64,000 bases of DNA from Malachius bipustulatus (GCA_910589415.1 OU342639.1:27412268-27476267), one strand, 5' to 3'. Positions 12,901 through 27,900 are shown, counted from the stretch's first letter. A program made the numbers and translations. The notes: generated by a model from the sequence alone, not told the origin.

Positions 12901-15900
12901 AAATATTAAAAAAAATTCCGCTATCTATGTAATGAAGGTTCGAACTATGGTAAAAAATATGGAATGCCTCGGGCTCGACAACACAGATAAGAATTATTCA
13001 TTATCACTTTTTATTTTATGTCTTCTTTTATCTAATGGCAATCAATATACAGTGCGCGGGAAAAGCAAGGAATAAATTCTCTAACTTTGTAAAAAAAAAT
13101 TCGAAAAAATACTAAAACAATAAGTCAACTGTTATTTTTAAACTGTCATTCGGGAAAGTAGTTGTCAACCCCCCACCTTGTCACCTCTAAGGGGTAGCAA
13201 CCCCATCTTCGAAAAGTCAAATGGAAAAGTACTCCCTGCGACATCTTGATCGATAGATTTTTTTATACAGAAGACAACAAAAGCAAAATTGTTTAAATCG
13301 AATGACAAATGAGGAAGATAATTACCAAAATGTGTAAGAATTAGGAATAGAAAAAGCGTAAAGAAATTTGAGAAATAAAATTTACAGAATTGATTTCGTG
13401 AAATGAACAGTGCAAAAGTTTTGTCAAAAACAGAACGCATTCAGACAACAATTTTAACTTTTAATTTGAATAAAAAATTTTCTGCTGCGTTATTTTTCGA
13501 AGAACAGCTGGGAAATTTAGTGATTTTTTACTCGTTTTGGTGATCGCAATAACAAATTGTAGTATTGTGAAATTTTCTTAACAGTAAAGTTTTCACCAAT
13601 AATCACGAACTAGATTCCTTATCTCGAAGCTAATTAAAAAAAAATCACTAAACGGCTAATGTCGAAATATTTTTTTATTTTAATATTTTCGTAAATAAAA
13701 ATAAAGTCAGTTCTTGCTGCAACACCTGATATTTTCGTGTCGTCTTGATATTTTTGAAAACTTATTCAATAAAAGTTTATATAATTACGGTTTGGTTTAA
13801 GGAACTCTTCTGTGATTCTTTACTCCGTTTGTATTTTTTTAAATGTTTATCATTAAAACAATGGATATTGAAATTGCATCATTATAAATTTACCTGAAAT
13901 TTATAAAGGATTGTTTAAAATAATCTGTATTATATTTGTAATTAATAAGGCAACAAAAGAAGGTCTGGCTGCCTTTTTAATAAATAAAAGATAAGTTAAA
14001 TTTCGTTTTTGATATAATGTCGAATGTTGATATAAAAATCGAGTATAAGATAGATCAAAATCTATTAGGATGGAGTCTAATAAGATCCATGATTGAAACT
14101 AATTTTTTATTGATTTTCTGAAAATTTCCACCAGTATAATAATAAAAGGAAAAGAAACCTCTTTTTCAGCAATCCCTCCAGACGTGGCCAATAATAATCA
14201 GGACGATAATTCTAACACACAATATTCAAATGCGAACATTACAAACAAAGACGACTGGCAAATTAGGGAAGAATTAGATAGCAACGACAAAATTATCGAA
14301 ACTGTAAGTAGTTTTGTCCAATTTTTTTGTAACACATAAGTTATTTATTATTAGATACGCACAGGAATATTATTATAAATATGTTATTATTTATGGAAGT
14401 TTGGAAATTCAACTAAATTTCACAGTAATTTTTCTTTTCTACTTTATTTTGAAATTCACAATTATAATACAGCTCGGGTTGATAATTTTATGTAAATATG
14501 CCGATTTTTATCGCCATATTATTTACAGGGTGAATTATTTGAACCGTTCACCATTGCTACCATCGTTAATATTGGAGCTAGAAATTCTGTTAAATTAATA
14601 ACACACCAGTAGCTTTTTTATTAATTAAAATGACGCAAACACAATAAAATGATTTAAAAAAAGAAGTATCAAAAGATCTGATGTCCATTTTTACATGTTT
14701 ATTAACTCACTTTAGTTTTTCTGTTCGATTTAAATTTTTTAATCGATTTTAAACTAACTTCCCGATAAACTAACTTGAAACTTTAAACATAGCTTATAAC
14801 TCTTTTACAATGCAATTTTAACTTGCTTTCTTTGTCACTTTATCTGTTCGTTATAAATTTACAAGATGTTTGAAAATTTCACACTCATAAGATTTAAAAC
14901 AAGAATTTTTTTAATATACAGTGTGTCTGCTTAAGTTGGAACCATATGGAAATTTTTCTTATAGTTGGTTTTGTGAAAAAATATATTCTTTATAAAAAGT
15001 TGTGCATGGTCCAAAACTTACAATGCAACCATCAGATATCGATTTTTTCAAGCCGTATACGAGGTGTGTCAAAAAATAAAAATTTAACGCAAGAGTAAAG
15101 TACCTTTATTTTTGACAATATCAAAAATTGTTATTTAAAAAAGTTGATCAGCACTGCAAATGATATTCAAATATGCAATTCAGCAAATATTTGTGTGATC
15201 AAAGAAATAGGGTTCATCAGCAGCGGCTTAGCTTTTATGCTGTTTTTTATTGGTTAAGCAACTGCATGTTATTGCATATTTGGATGTTATTTGTAATTCT
15301 GATCAACTTTTTTGAATAACACTTTTTGATATTGTCGAAAATATAGGTACTTTACTCTTGCGTTAAATTGATATTTTTTGACAAACCTCGTATACGGCTT
15401 TTAAAAAATCGATATCTGATGGCTGCATTGTAAGTTTTGGACCATGCACAACTTTTTATAAAGAATACATTTTTTCACAAAACCAACAATAAAAAAGTTT
15501 TCCATATGGTTCCAACTTAAGCAGACACACTGTATACAGGATGATTCTTTTAACGCGCCCATTAGAAAAAGTTCAACTTCTAGTTGGTCTAGGAATCTGA
15601 AATTCGGAATCTAGGCAACATACACAATAACGAGCCAAAATTACATATTACCAAGATGGCGTCATATTATTTAAACATGGCGAAAGAAGACGTCATCTTT
15701 GTTTTTTAATGGGGCACCCCATATATTATTGCATTTTCAATTTATCTAAAAAAATCCAATTAAAATGGTTTTTGCAGTTGGAGTTTGAAATAAGTAGTAG
15801 TAGAAATTTTTATACAGGATGATGAAAAATCAGATAATTTTCACCACCCTGTACAAACATTTTCAACTACATATGAGGATAGCTCATAAAAAGTTAAAAT

Positions 15901-18900
15901 AGATCGTTGTAAATGGCTTTAAAGTTGGAAAATCTAGATTTTTAGTTGTTTATAACTCATAGCGCACTCAATTTAAACTGCAACTATAAGCACCGTTGTT
16001 ATTATATTTTCTCAGACAATCTGAAAATGCAATAATATACAGGTGTCCTATTAAAAAAAATACAAATCATCTTCTTTCGCCATTTTTAAATGTGCCGCCA
16101 TATTGATAATAATATTTCATTTTGACTCGTTATTAAATATGTAGCCTAAGTTCCAAATTTTAGATCAATTAGAAGTCGAACTTTTCTAATAGGCGCGTTT
16201 AAAGAATCACCCTATATCTAACCATGTTTTTAAAAGAGGCTAAAAAGTATACAGGGTGTTTTGTAATCGAATGGCAATATTTAAGGGGGTGATTTTTGGG
16301 TCCATTTTAAGAAGAAAACTTCATAAGAACGTATGTCCTAAAAGTCTTAACTTCTGAGATACATGGTGGTAAAGTTTTTAAAAATAATTTTTTTTTCATA
16401 ATATCTGTAGTACCGCTCTGGATATTTTAATGAAATTTTATTACTCATCAAGAGGCATTTTTTCATGTACCACATTTCGTTTCATCTCCACTTCGTCACA
16501 TCTTGCAGAATTTTACCTGCATATTTTTATATTTTTTTATTGTCATTTAATGACAATCTTGTAGACTATGTAGAGAAACAGATTTTATTTTTTTTTGCGA
16601 AAACCACGTGCATCGGACTGAAAAAAAATAAGTAATCAAATTTGTTTGGAAATGAATGGGGATTCCAAAAATGATTTCTATTTGAACAGAAATCAGTGGC
16701 GTACCATCAATGTCTGCTAAAATATGCCGGTAAAATTCTGCACGATCGTGTACCATCGTCACTAATGGAAATAAAACGAAATGTGGTACATGAAAAAATG
16801 CCCCTTTGATGCGTAATACCTGTATACGAAATTTCATTGAAATATCCAGAGCGGTATTACAGATATTACGAAAAAATGATTTATTTTAATAAAATTTTAC
16901 CATCCTGTATCTCAAAAGTTAAGACTCTTAGGACATACGTTCTTATGAAGTTTTCTTCTTAAAATGGACCCAAAAATCACCCCCTTAAATATTGACATTC
17001 AATTACATAACACCCTGTATAATAATTTCTCATAGTCCCATACAGAACCAAAACGTGGGGCGCATGCAATCGGTAAAATCAGTAAGGAGTATAAAGAATA
17101 AAAAAAGCGATACTCAGTTGTTTTCATTTTTGTTTTCCCCATTTTAGTCAGCAGAAAAATGCAAAGTTTGTTAATTCAACCGACTTAGCTCAAACAATAA
17201 CGCTGTTAGCAATGGTGCTTAGGTCAAATGTTTCACTCTGCGTATACCTGTTGTAGTAATTTAATTATTTCATTTTCAACGTTACCGTTGAAACACATAA
17301 TTCACAGAGGGTCAGAAAATTATGAGAAAAAGCTCGGGTAACGACTCTAATCCAATAATCAATACCACAGGATTCTATATACAGGGTAGCTGTTAAGTAT
17401 GGTTCTGTTGCCAGAACGGTTCTACATATCGCTTTGAAAATCTTTTGACACAAAAAACTAATTTTTTTGCTGTATAATTTTACTATACGGTCGCCGTCAT
17501 GATTTTATTTAAATGAGAAAACTCATGTGATGCATTATTTGAAAGGTCTCCTCATTATATCTATACAAAAATGATATTTCTTTTAAATTTATTGCAAAAA
17601 TTAACAATGATTGAAAATCACCTCATTTAGGAAATTCGGTACAACACAATACAAATTTAATGAGTAATTACCGTTTAATTTTTGATGTTGTAAATAACAA
17701 AAAAACATTAATCTTGGTGTAAGAGATGTTAAAATGTTCGTCTTGAACGTCTTAAACAACATCCCAAAGCAACAGCTCAATTGTTACGTCCTTGGTGAAT
17801 AATCGATTCGTATTCTCTAAGACACCACCGTTTCCTACCCCTTCCTATCCCTTTACACAGCGGGAAGAAGGAAAAAGGACACCTGACTGGAGAGACCACA
17901 CGAAGAGTCGAGGTTTAACATCGAGAGAGGAGAGAGCTCGACCAAGAGTGCCGTTCGTACCAGACTCGTCGATGCTGGTGTTACGGGAACGGGATACCTA
18001 GTTCTTTAATTAAATAAGGAAGCGGTATAAAGTAGTGGAACAATCGTGGGTACCTACATAGTGGAGCAAGTGAACAATAATAATAGTTACAACATCTCGC
18101 AAATTAAAACAAGTGCCCCTTTAGTCGGACAAGACACAAGGTCAGTAATTTCGATAATTATTAATTAATTGTGTTCCTGTCAATCATTGGCAATTATAGC
18201 CTGGTCCTTCCCTAAATTTCGATCCTGTCACCGTGGCGATTTGTCATTACCATCGCGGCATCGAGCCGCATTAATTTAGCCCCTTTCAGGATCGAATCGC
18301 GTCGTTAATATTTTTAGGCTCTTTGACGCGGAGTTAACATTTTTTTGGTCCCTCCGTAGTCGGATAGGAAAGCTCGTGGAAATATAGTTCATTAATTGGT
18401 TGCATCATTTGTTTGAAATTAGTTTCTCACTCACTGTGTTAAGGTAGCCTGTTTGTAGGTCAAAGGATTCGAAATAGTCGATCCAAAGGACGCCAGACGG
18501 CATTTTCACCCATTCCACTAATTTTACTCCATTCTACCTCACTCCACTTCTTCGTTCGTTGCAGGTGTTCGTTTTAAAAACTTCTGTAAATATAGTTGAA
18601 ATATTTTCTCTCTGAATTCGCAGGGCAGAATATTGATTTTGTATTCACGGTATACTGGGTACACTCGGTATCTTAAGTATTGTTTTTGGTGAATTCGAAT
18701 TCAATAATTTATTTTCAACTCGATATTAAATAAGTAACTTTCACTTGGTTAGGTACTTATTTTTGGTATTGCTCATCGTTCGTTGTTGTTGTATTTTTAC
18801 GGGTTTTTAACGAATAACCCTTTTTCGTTGTTACAGGGAAAATATTGATTTTTGTATTCACGGTATACCTACTGGGTACACTCGGTATCTCAAGTATTGT

Positions 18901-21900
18901 TTTCTGGTGAATTTCAAAGTCAATTTATTTTCAACTCGTTTTTAAATAAGTAACCTTCACTTGGTTAGGTACTTATTTTTAGTTATTGTTCGTATTTCGT
19001 TGTCGTTGTATTTTTTACAGGTGTAAAAAATAACCCTTATTCGTTTATTGCTTTAGTGTTTTGTTGATACTCTTTAGCAAAATGTCCAACACTTTGGTCG
19101 GAGCAAACGCTTCTGTTTCGAAGTTTTTGACTCGTTTGAACTCGATTCTGACAGTAGTTTCAGCACCCATTGATGAAAAGTCGCGTTTTATTGTCCTGGC
19201 TGCATGCGACAGCGCTTCAGATTTGTACAATCAGGTGCAGGAGGTTGATAGAAATATCCTGATTACGGTTGAGTCGGCAGATAAGAGTGCTTTGGTCGTA
19301 GATGTGTCATCGGAGATTTGGAAATCATACTCGGGACTACTTATCGAAGTTGATTCGGTTTATTTTCAGATTAGAGCGGTTCAATTGTCGTTGGAATCGA
19401 CTCAGGATACGGTGGTGAAATCACGTCATGGTTCGAGTGAATCGTTAAATAGTCGACAGTCTGGTGCTCCCGCGCTACCCCCCTCTGCAAGTTCACATGT
19501 GAAATTGCCTCGTATCGGTATACCTACTTTTGATGGTTCGTTGAGGATGTGGTCGGTTTATTATGATTTGTTTAGGACTTTGATTCATTCGAATGATTCG
19601 TTAGCTCCAATTGAGAAGTTCCAGTATTTAGTTTCGACTTTGTCGAAGGAACCTCTTACCCTTGTCAAACATTTACCACTGACAGATGACAATTATTCGA
19701 TAGCTTTCGATACTCTTGTCCAAAGGTATCAGAATGAGCGAGTACTTGCGACGTGTTATTGGCAGTCGATTTGTAATGCTCCCAAAATAACGGATTCTGA
19801 TTCCTCACAATCGCTTCGTGAATTGTTGAATACCTTTTCGGAAAATATTACAGCTTTGGGTCAGGTCTCAGGCGTCTCTCTCTGGGATTTCACTTTGTTC
19901 AACTGGTTGCTACAGAAATTGGATAACGCTACTCGAAAGCGTTTCGAACTCCAATTTGCATCTGAAGAGTTTCCATCATATCAGGATTTGCACAAGTTTT
20001 TGTCGTCACAGTGTCGTGCATTAGAATCATCTTTGGGGAATGACCTATCTCCGTCTGCAGTCGTTGGTAAGCGGAGTAGCGTCAAGTCTGGTGGAAAAGT
20101 GGAATCGAGGAATTCACATGCATTTTTGTCAACGTCGAGTGCGTCTTCATCGAAGCAGTCGTGCTTCCATTGTAATGGAGAACACCCGATCTCGAATTGT
20201 CGTTCTTTTTTGAAGTTGGACCCGCGCAAGCGTTTTGAGGCTGTGAAGGCAGCGCGCTTGTGCCTAAATTGTTTTGGCCCTTCACACTTGGTGAAGCAGT
20301 GCCCCTCTTCTCATTCGTGTAAGGAGTGTGCAGGTCGGCACCACTCTTTATTACATTTCGTTAAACTTAGTAATTCGGATGGAGCAGCTTCTCATCGAGT
20401 TGAGCCGCCTCCAGTCGCATCCACGGTTGCCATGTCTTCTCTCCCATCCTTTCAGGATGTTCGTTCTCGTTCTCGTAGCAATACTACGGTTCTTTTAGCA
20501 ACCGCATGTATTGAAGTTCAAGACAAGTGGGGCAACTATCAAGTGGTTCGTTCTTTAATTGACTCTGGCAGTCAGTCGTCTTTTATTACTGATCGGTGCC
20601 GCAAGCGTTTGGGCTTGCACTTGAATCGATCATCAACACCTATTTCTTGTTTGGGTCACGTGACCTTGGGATCGGCCCAGGGATCATCTGATTGCATTAT
20701 TCGTCCCGTTGGGGTACCATCACCTACTTTTAAAGTAAGTACTTTGGTCTTGCCCAATATTTGTGGAAAACTTCCCAGTGTTGACATTTCGCCATCGAAG
20801 GCGCTTGATAATTTGAAGTTAGCGGATCCTAATTGGTACACGCCTGGTTCTGTCGATGTTTTGCTAGGAGCTGACATCTTTCCCAATATTGTTCATGGTG
20901 GTTATTTGTCGGGCAGTGATAACTGTCCAGCCGCAATGAACACGACGTTTGGTTGGGTTCTTTTGGGAACCATTTCGTCGAAGGTTGCGGGCGAGGTTCA
21001 AGCTTGTTTTGCGTCGGTAGATTCGACCCTTGAAGAGACTCTTAAGGCATTTTGGAGAGTTGAGGAGGTGCCTTCAGTTGAGGTTTGCTCTAATGAGGAA
21101 CAAGAGGCTGAGTCGTTGTTCGTTGAGTCTCATTATCGAGAAGAATCAGGTCGTTTTGGGGTATTGTTGCCATTTAAGGATAGCAAAGAGTTGCCTATCT
21201 TTAATGATTCGTTGAATGTCGCAGATCGTCGTTTGCTCGCTTTGGAGAGACGATTGTCGAGGTTGCCTCACATTAGAGACATGTATGTAGAGTTTATGAA
21301 AGATTATTTGGAGGCTGGGCACATGTCGTTGGTGCCATTGGAGTCGGAATCTGCAACCTCTTATTACATTCCGCATCATTGCGTTTTTAAAGACCCTGGT
21401 GTTTCGATGTCTTCTGATGTGTCTTCGCTCGCCCCAGTATCGTCGAAAATTCGTGTCGTGTTCGACGCCTCGGCCAAAGCATCGAACAATCTTTCGTTAA
21501 ATGATACCTTGTTGATTGGTCCGAAGTTGCAAAATGACATCACTAGTGTTTTGCTTCGTTTTCGAGAGAACAAATTCGTGTTCACTTGTGACATTAGGCA
21601 GATGTATCGGCAAATTTTAGTTGGAGATTCACATCGACAGTATCAATTAATTCGTTGGCGTTTTTCAGAAAAGGATCCTATTCGAAGTTACAAATTGAAC
21701 ACTGTAACTTATGGTGTTTCGTCCTCGCCATATTTGGCCATTAGGTGCTTGTTACAATTAGCTCAAGAAAATTCTGAGAAGTTTCCTCTCGCTTCGAAAG
21801 CCATTCGTCTCGGGCTTTATGTCGATGATTTTGCCATTGGGGCAAATCAAATCGAGGAAACCTTGGAGTTGAGAAATCAGCTCATTTCGCTATTGCAATT

Positions 21901-24900
21901 GGGACAATTTGAGTTGCGGAAATGGTCTGCTAACAATCCACAATTGCTTCAGGATCTGCCGGTTGAACATTGTCAACAGCAGTCATCCAACTTTGATTCG
22001 GAATCGGACTTTTCGGTGAAAATTCTTGGCCTTCAGTGGCAATCGGCTACTGATTCGTTTTCGTTCATGGTTAAGTCCATAGATTCACCTTGTACTAAGA
22101 GAAGCATTCTCTCAGAAGTCGCTAAGATCTATGACCCGTTGGGTTTCTTGTGCCCATTGACCTTTATGGCAAAACGAGTCATTCAACATTTGTGGTATCT
22201 CGGGCTGGATTGGGATGAAGATCCACCAGCTGATGTTGTCGAAAAGTGGAATCGATATAAGTCCACTCTTCATGTTTTATCCAAGTTGACAATCCCTAGG
22301 TGCTTGGTTCCCGAAGGATCTTTCGTGTCGTGTCAACTGCACGCATTTTGTGATGCGTCGACTGCAGGTTATGCGGGTGTGGTGTATTATCGTTTCGAGG
22401 ACGCCGATGGCAATGTGCAGGTTCGTTTCGTTACTGCCAAGTCTCGTGTTGCTCCGCTCAAACCACTCTCCGTTCCACGGCTGGAATTGTGTGCCGCAGT
22501 CTTACTATCAGATCTCGTTTCGTTCGTCCTTGAACAAGGTCCTCAATCCATTGTTGTTGATAAGGTTTTCGCTTGGAGTGACTCTTCGGTCGCTCTATCC
22601 TGGATCAAGTCGTCTCCACATCGGTGGAAGACTTTTGTTTCGAATCGTGTCGTCCACATTCAGGATCGAATTCCTCCGGATTGTTGGAATCATGTACGTT
22701 CAGGTGACAACCCAGCGGACGTCGCGTCTCGGGGCTTGTTACCAGAGGAGTTAGTCGGGGCTTCCGCATGGTGGGCGGGGCCTGAATTCCTCAGATTGCC
22801 GCTGGAATCTTGGCCAGCACTCGTTCCCATTGCTCCCACTTCTGATGTTGAACTGGAGAAAAGGAATATTGTTTTGTTCGCTACGATAGAGATTTCGGAT
22901 GTCGATGTTTTGTTGAAAAGATTTTCTTCTTTGAGGAAAATTCAGGGTATTATCGCTCGTTGTTTTCGTTTCACTAACAATTGTCGTGCTGTCAATAGGA
23001 CCACTGGTGCATTGAGTGTCTCTGAGTTGCATGCTGCTCTCATGCACATTGTTAGAATTGTTCAATCTTCGGTCTTCTCTTCGGAATTGGAGAAAATTCG
23101 CTCTGGTAAACCATGTGCCAAGTACTTGCAGTCATTGTCGCCCTTTATTGATGATTTCGGTATTTTGCGAGTCGGGGGTCGACTGTTGCATTCGGGTTTA
23201 GCATTCGACGCTAAATATCCCGCATTGTTGCCAGGAAGGCATAGGTTGGTTGAACTTTTGATTGATCAGATACATCGAGGTAATTTGCACCCAGGAGTGA
23301 ACACTACTCATTATCTCCTTCAACAAAATTTTTGGATCCTGTCTGCTCGTAGGGTCATTCGTAGTTATTTGTCGAAATGCAATCGTTGCTTTCGCACTCG
23401 TCCCCTCTCGTTGGAGCCTCCCATGGGGAATTTACCTGTCGCTCGTGTTTCCCAATTGAAGCCTTTTAGTTGTGTCGGGGTCGATTATGGGGGACCCTTT
23501 CCTATTGTCTTGTCGAGGTATAGGGGTGTCAAAACTTCTAAAGCCTATTTATGTTTGTTCGTATGTTTCGCGACTCGCGCGATTCATCTCGAAATCGCTT
23601 CTGATTTATCGTCAGAGACTTTCCTGGCAGCTCTTAGGAGGTTTGTCGCTCGCCGCGGTCGCTGTAGTGACATCTACAGTGACTGTGGAACCAATTTCGT
23701 CGGAGCTAACAAGGAGCTCAACTCAAATTTGAAAATCGCCGCAGAAGGGGAAGGTATTCGATGGCACTTCAATCCACCCTCAGCTCCACACTTCGGTGGA
23801 CTGTGGGAGAGCGGTGTTAAGTCCGTCAAAACACACATGGCCCGTGTTATTGGTGGTCAAATTTTGACTTATGAGGAGCTGAACACCTTCATCGTTCAGA
23901 TCGAGGCCGTCTTGAATTCGCGCCCCCTTTGCCCCATTAGTAGCGACCCCAACGATCTATCCGCGTTGACCCCTGGTCATTTTCTGACCTTGGAACCTCT
24001 GTCGTCGGTGCCGGATGTGAACTTGTCACATCTGAAGATTTCTCGTCTTTCTCGTTGGCAATTGGTGCAACGGATGCAACGTGATTTTTGGACACGTTGG
24101 AGGGCTGAATATCTTCATAATTTCCACCAGAGGAGTAAATGGTCGAAAACCCATTTGTTTGAGTCAACGGATATCGGTTCGTTGGTGTTGATAAAGGATG
24201 AATTGTTGTCTCCTTTGAAATGGGCTCTAGGAAGAATTGTTTCTCTGCACCCTGGTGCGGATGGTGTCGCCAGGGTTGCCTCGGTTCGTACGACCAGAGG
24301 TCTTTGTAAACGACCTCTGGTCAAACTTTGCCCGTTACCTAACCAGTAACGGACTCAGGGAATTTCGTCCCTGACTTGTCGTTTCGTTTCGTTTCGTTTT
24401 TGTTATTGTCGTTAGTTTCGTTTTCGTTAGTTTCGCTTTTGGTTCAATTTTCTGATAGCGGAAAATTCCTCCGGTAATTTTGGTGGGCGGTATGTTACGT
24501 CCTTGGTGAATAATCGATTCGTATTCTCTAAGACACCACCGTTTCCTACCCCTTCCTATCCCTTTACACAGCGGGAAGAAGGAAAAAGGACACCTGACTG
24601 GAGAGACCACACGAAGAGTCGAGGTTTAACATCGAGAGAGGAGAGAGCTCGACCAAGAGTGCCGTTCGTACCAGACTCGTCGATGCTGGTGTTACGGGAA
24701 CGGGATACCTAGTTCTTTAATTAAATAAGGAAGCGGTATAAAGTAGTGGAACAATCGTGGGTACCTACATAGTGGAGCAAGTGAACAATAATAATAGTTA
24801 CAACATCTCGCAAATTAAAACAAGTGCCCCTTTAGTCGGACAAGACACAAGGTCAGTAATTTCGATAATTATTAATTAATTGTGTTCCTGTCAATCATTG

Positions 24901-27900
24901 GCAATTATAGCCTGGTCCTTCCCTAAATTTCGATCCTGTCACCGTGGCGATTTGTCATTACCATCGCGGCATCGAGCCGCATTAATTTAGCCCCTTTCAG
25001 GATCGAATCGCGTCGTTAATATTTTTAGGCTCTTTGACGCGGAGTTAACATCAATCTTAAATAAAAGTGTCTTCGAACTTTTTTTTTCTGCAAAAATTTT
25101 CAAATGATGGATTCGGCAATTTTTTTCTGTCAAAAGATGTGCGCAATATCATCAGATTTTACCCCTGAAATTTTCAGAGCGAAATGTTTAACCGTTCTGG
25201 TAATAGAGCCTTGGTTCCAATCTTAACAGCTACCCTGCTATAATGTAATTCGTTCGATAACTCAAAAATGGCGGAGTTTCAGGGTCTTGAAAACTTCATC
25301 TTTGAATGAATTTTTTCTAATAAATTTTTTGTTTTTCAATCGATTTTATTTATATTTGATAAACTTATGGATTTCTGGATCAGACTAAAATCAAAAATGC
25401 CCTGCTTGATTTGTTTTAACGCCTCAGTTGCCTAGAGGCGCCAATGGCTTAGGTGGGCTAAAAAGAAAAATAGACCACCGCCGAAAATATTTTGTTACTT
25501 GACAGCTATCCCCTTAAATAAAAATGCATTGCTATTCGGTAATATGAGGGCCGAATATAAAAGCAGCCGAAGGTCCGAGGCCGCCGGCAGGCCAAGATTA
25601 TCGTGTTATTTACGAAAATTGTCGTAAGTTTACTTATTTTTATGTTGTGAAAATGTGGGTCAAATTTCTTATTTGAAAAATATCTGTGTGCTATGTGAAT
25701 TTACTAAGAAACCCTCTAGAGCTTCTATTTTTATGGTTTGAGGGTTGCAAGTGAGGATATTTCAAAATTTCTTTATTACAAAATTAAGTAGGTAGTAGCA
25801 GAAGGAGAAAAATTGAGGAAGAAAAAAACAGAAAAACTTGAACATGTATGCAAAAAAATGATATTTTTTCACAAATAATGAATACCTACTTAAAAATACT
25901 TTCCCAAAAAATGATAATTTCAAAGGTGAAGCCTTGAAATATAAAAAAAAAAATTAATATCTTTTAATGTAGTTAGAAAGGCAAACTCTCCCTTTAACGC
26001 CATTAAATTCAATTATTGAAGATCATGAAAATGGAATAAGCGTTTTATTATTCAAGAAAATCAAAACAGCTACAAAAAAGTTATTTTTGTTGTATTGTAA
26101 TAAAAGGGGCGTTTTCGAGAAAAGCTGCTTTAAAAAATCTTTTTCGTTGAGTAACTGAAAAATCACTATACCTAGTTGTCTCATAAAAAATCATTCGTGG
26201 ATCTTATTTTAAGAGACAATAGTTTCATTCAATTTTTCCTTACAAAAAAGTTATAAAAAAATTTTGGAAAAATAATTTTCAAGACTATCTATTTTTGATT
26301 TTTTGAAAAAAATGTTAATCGATCTATTAGCGAGGTACCTACAATTTATCTTGTTATCATCTTATTTCTTCTATCCTCTACAGTTTGGTTATTTAGATTT
26401 TTTCACTTAGGTATACAGGGTGATTCAGGTTTTACCTACTTAACTCTAGGGAACGATAGAGAATCTAAAAATAATTTGAGTTTGCTTTATGAACTATATT
26501 CGTGAAATGCTTCGTTAAGAAAATACAGGGTGTTAAAGTTTTAAGAAAAAAATCGTATTTTTGAAATATAAAAAAATTGGCTGATTGAAATAATTTGAAA
26601 TTTTGAACAGTAGTTGTGCTAATTGAAGTGCATGATTTGATATTTCCGATGAAAAATTCTTCACTCCAGTGGCAGAGATCTGGGTGTGTTGTTACCTTTT
26701 TTAGTGAATAATTTCTACGCCACTGACTTTGATGCAAATTGGTTATTTATGGTAGATACCTTGTTTCGTTTTGAGGAGAAAAGTCATCTTACGTTTTTGT
26801 TGTAGAACGCACTGTTTTCAAGATATTCCACAATGTTGGCACTCATGCAAGCTTTTTGTAATGCAATACGGTTCAATAACGATCACAAAAATGATTAATT
26901 TCTGAAAAAACTCGATAGCATTGATTTTTATGATATTTTACCTCGTACGGGTTCCTACATTATGATTATGAAGTATCTCGGAAACAGTGCATCCTAGGAC
27001 AAAAACGTACGATGACTTTTCTTCTCTAAACAACATGAGGTATCTAACAAAATTTACAAATTTGCATTAAAGTCAGTGGCGTGCAAATTATTTATTAAAA
27101 AAGGTAAGAACAAGCCCAGATCTTCGCCACTGGATTGAAGAATTTTTCATCGGAAGTATCAAATCATGTACTTCAATTAGCACAACTACTTACTCAAAAT
27201 TTCACATTATTTCAATCAGCCAATTTTTTTTATATTTCAAAAATACGAATTTTTTCTTAAAAAATTAACACCCTATATTTTCTTAACGAAGCATTTCACG
27301 AATATAGTTCATGAAGCAAACTCATATTATTTTTCGATTCTCTATCGTTCCCTAGAGTTAACAAAGCAAAACCTGAATCACCCTGTATAACAGGGAATTA
27401 CAGAAAGGGTTTTTTATCAAAAAAAAACTTCTGTCTCGATAGGAAACGCTTGAAAAATTACCATTGAAGCAAAGTTTTAATCTATTTTCAATAACGTGTT
27501 AGCATCTTTGTATGATCATTATTTAATCAGAGAATGTATTTCTCTTGAAAGGAGTATCAAACGCAGAAATGTAATTTCAGTTTTGTTTTACCAGGATCCT
27601 GGAAATGAAGAATAAGAGTGTTTGAGTCCTTGGATTTTATTATTTTAATTGTTTTTTTTTATAATTGATCGCTGTGTGTTGTTGTTTTTTGTTTCTAATT
27701 CGGATTGTTGCTTGTGTTAAATGTGTGTTGATTCGCAATTGTATAACAATTACAATTAGTACAATAGTACGATGATTGATAACGTGTAAATGAATTATTT
27801 TGGTACATTATAAAAGTCAATAATTTTTATTAAATTTTTCCGCACTTCCATCTTATTTTAATAAAAATTGTTGATTTGATAGATGGTTTGTGTTTTTATA

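Larger units (their letters stand above)
9578..14169 (+). other. ASPH intron outside the listed repeats
   Basis: AT-rich. Apart from foldbacks A and B I see only a lone TATACAGAGTGTCCC motif (about 10805), which could be the end of another repeat. The 12799-14169 stretch holds nothing I recognise. Confidence 0.5.
17782..25050 (+). mobile_element. Complete BEL/Pao LTR retrotransposon
   Basis: A 7269-bp element with 558-bp LTRs at 17782-18339 and 24493-25050. The LTRs begin TGTTA and end TAACA. By reading I found no difference between them. It is flanked by a 5-bp target duplication, TCAAT, at 17777-17781 and 25051-25055. A primer-binding-site candidate starting TGG lies 6 nt after the 5' LTR, and a purine-rich stretch precedes the 3' LTR. 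The single internal reading frame is intact. Identical LTRs and an open frame indicate a recent insertion that may still be active. It lies in sense orientation in the ASPH intron, inside an older foldback repeat. Confidence 0.96.
17378..25242. repeat. Foldback repeat F, split by the BEL element
   Basis: Left part 17378-17781 starts TATACAGGGTAGCTGTTAAG. Right part 25056-25242 ends CTTAACAGCTACCCTGCTATA, its complement. Inner pairs include CCAGAACGGTT and ATCTTTTGACA with their mirrors. Removing the BEL element and one copy of its target duplication restores a repeat of about 590 bp, so the foldback is older than the retrotransposon. Confidence 0.85.

Noticed and set aside
17792..18001. 69-codon frame in the 5' LTR, repeated in the 3' LTR (24503-24712)
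   Set aside because: It starts at TTG, lies in the LTR before any Gag region, and is duplicated only because the LTRs are.
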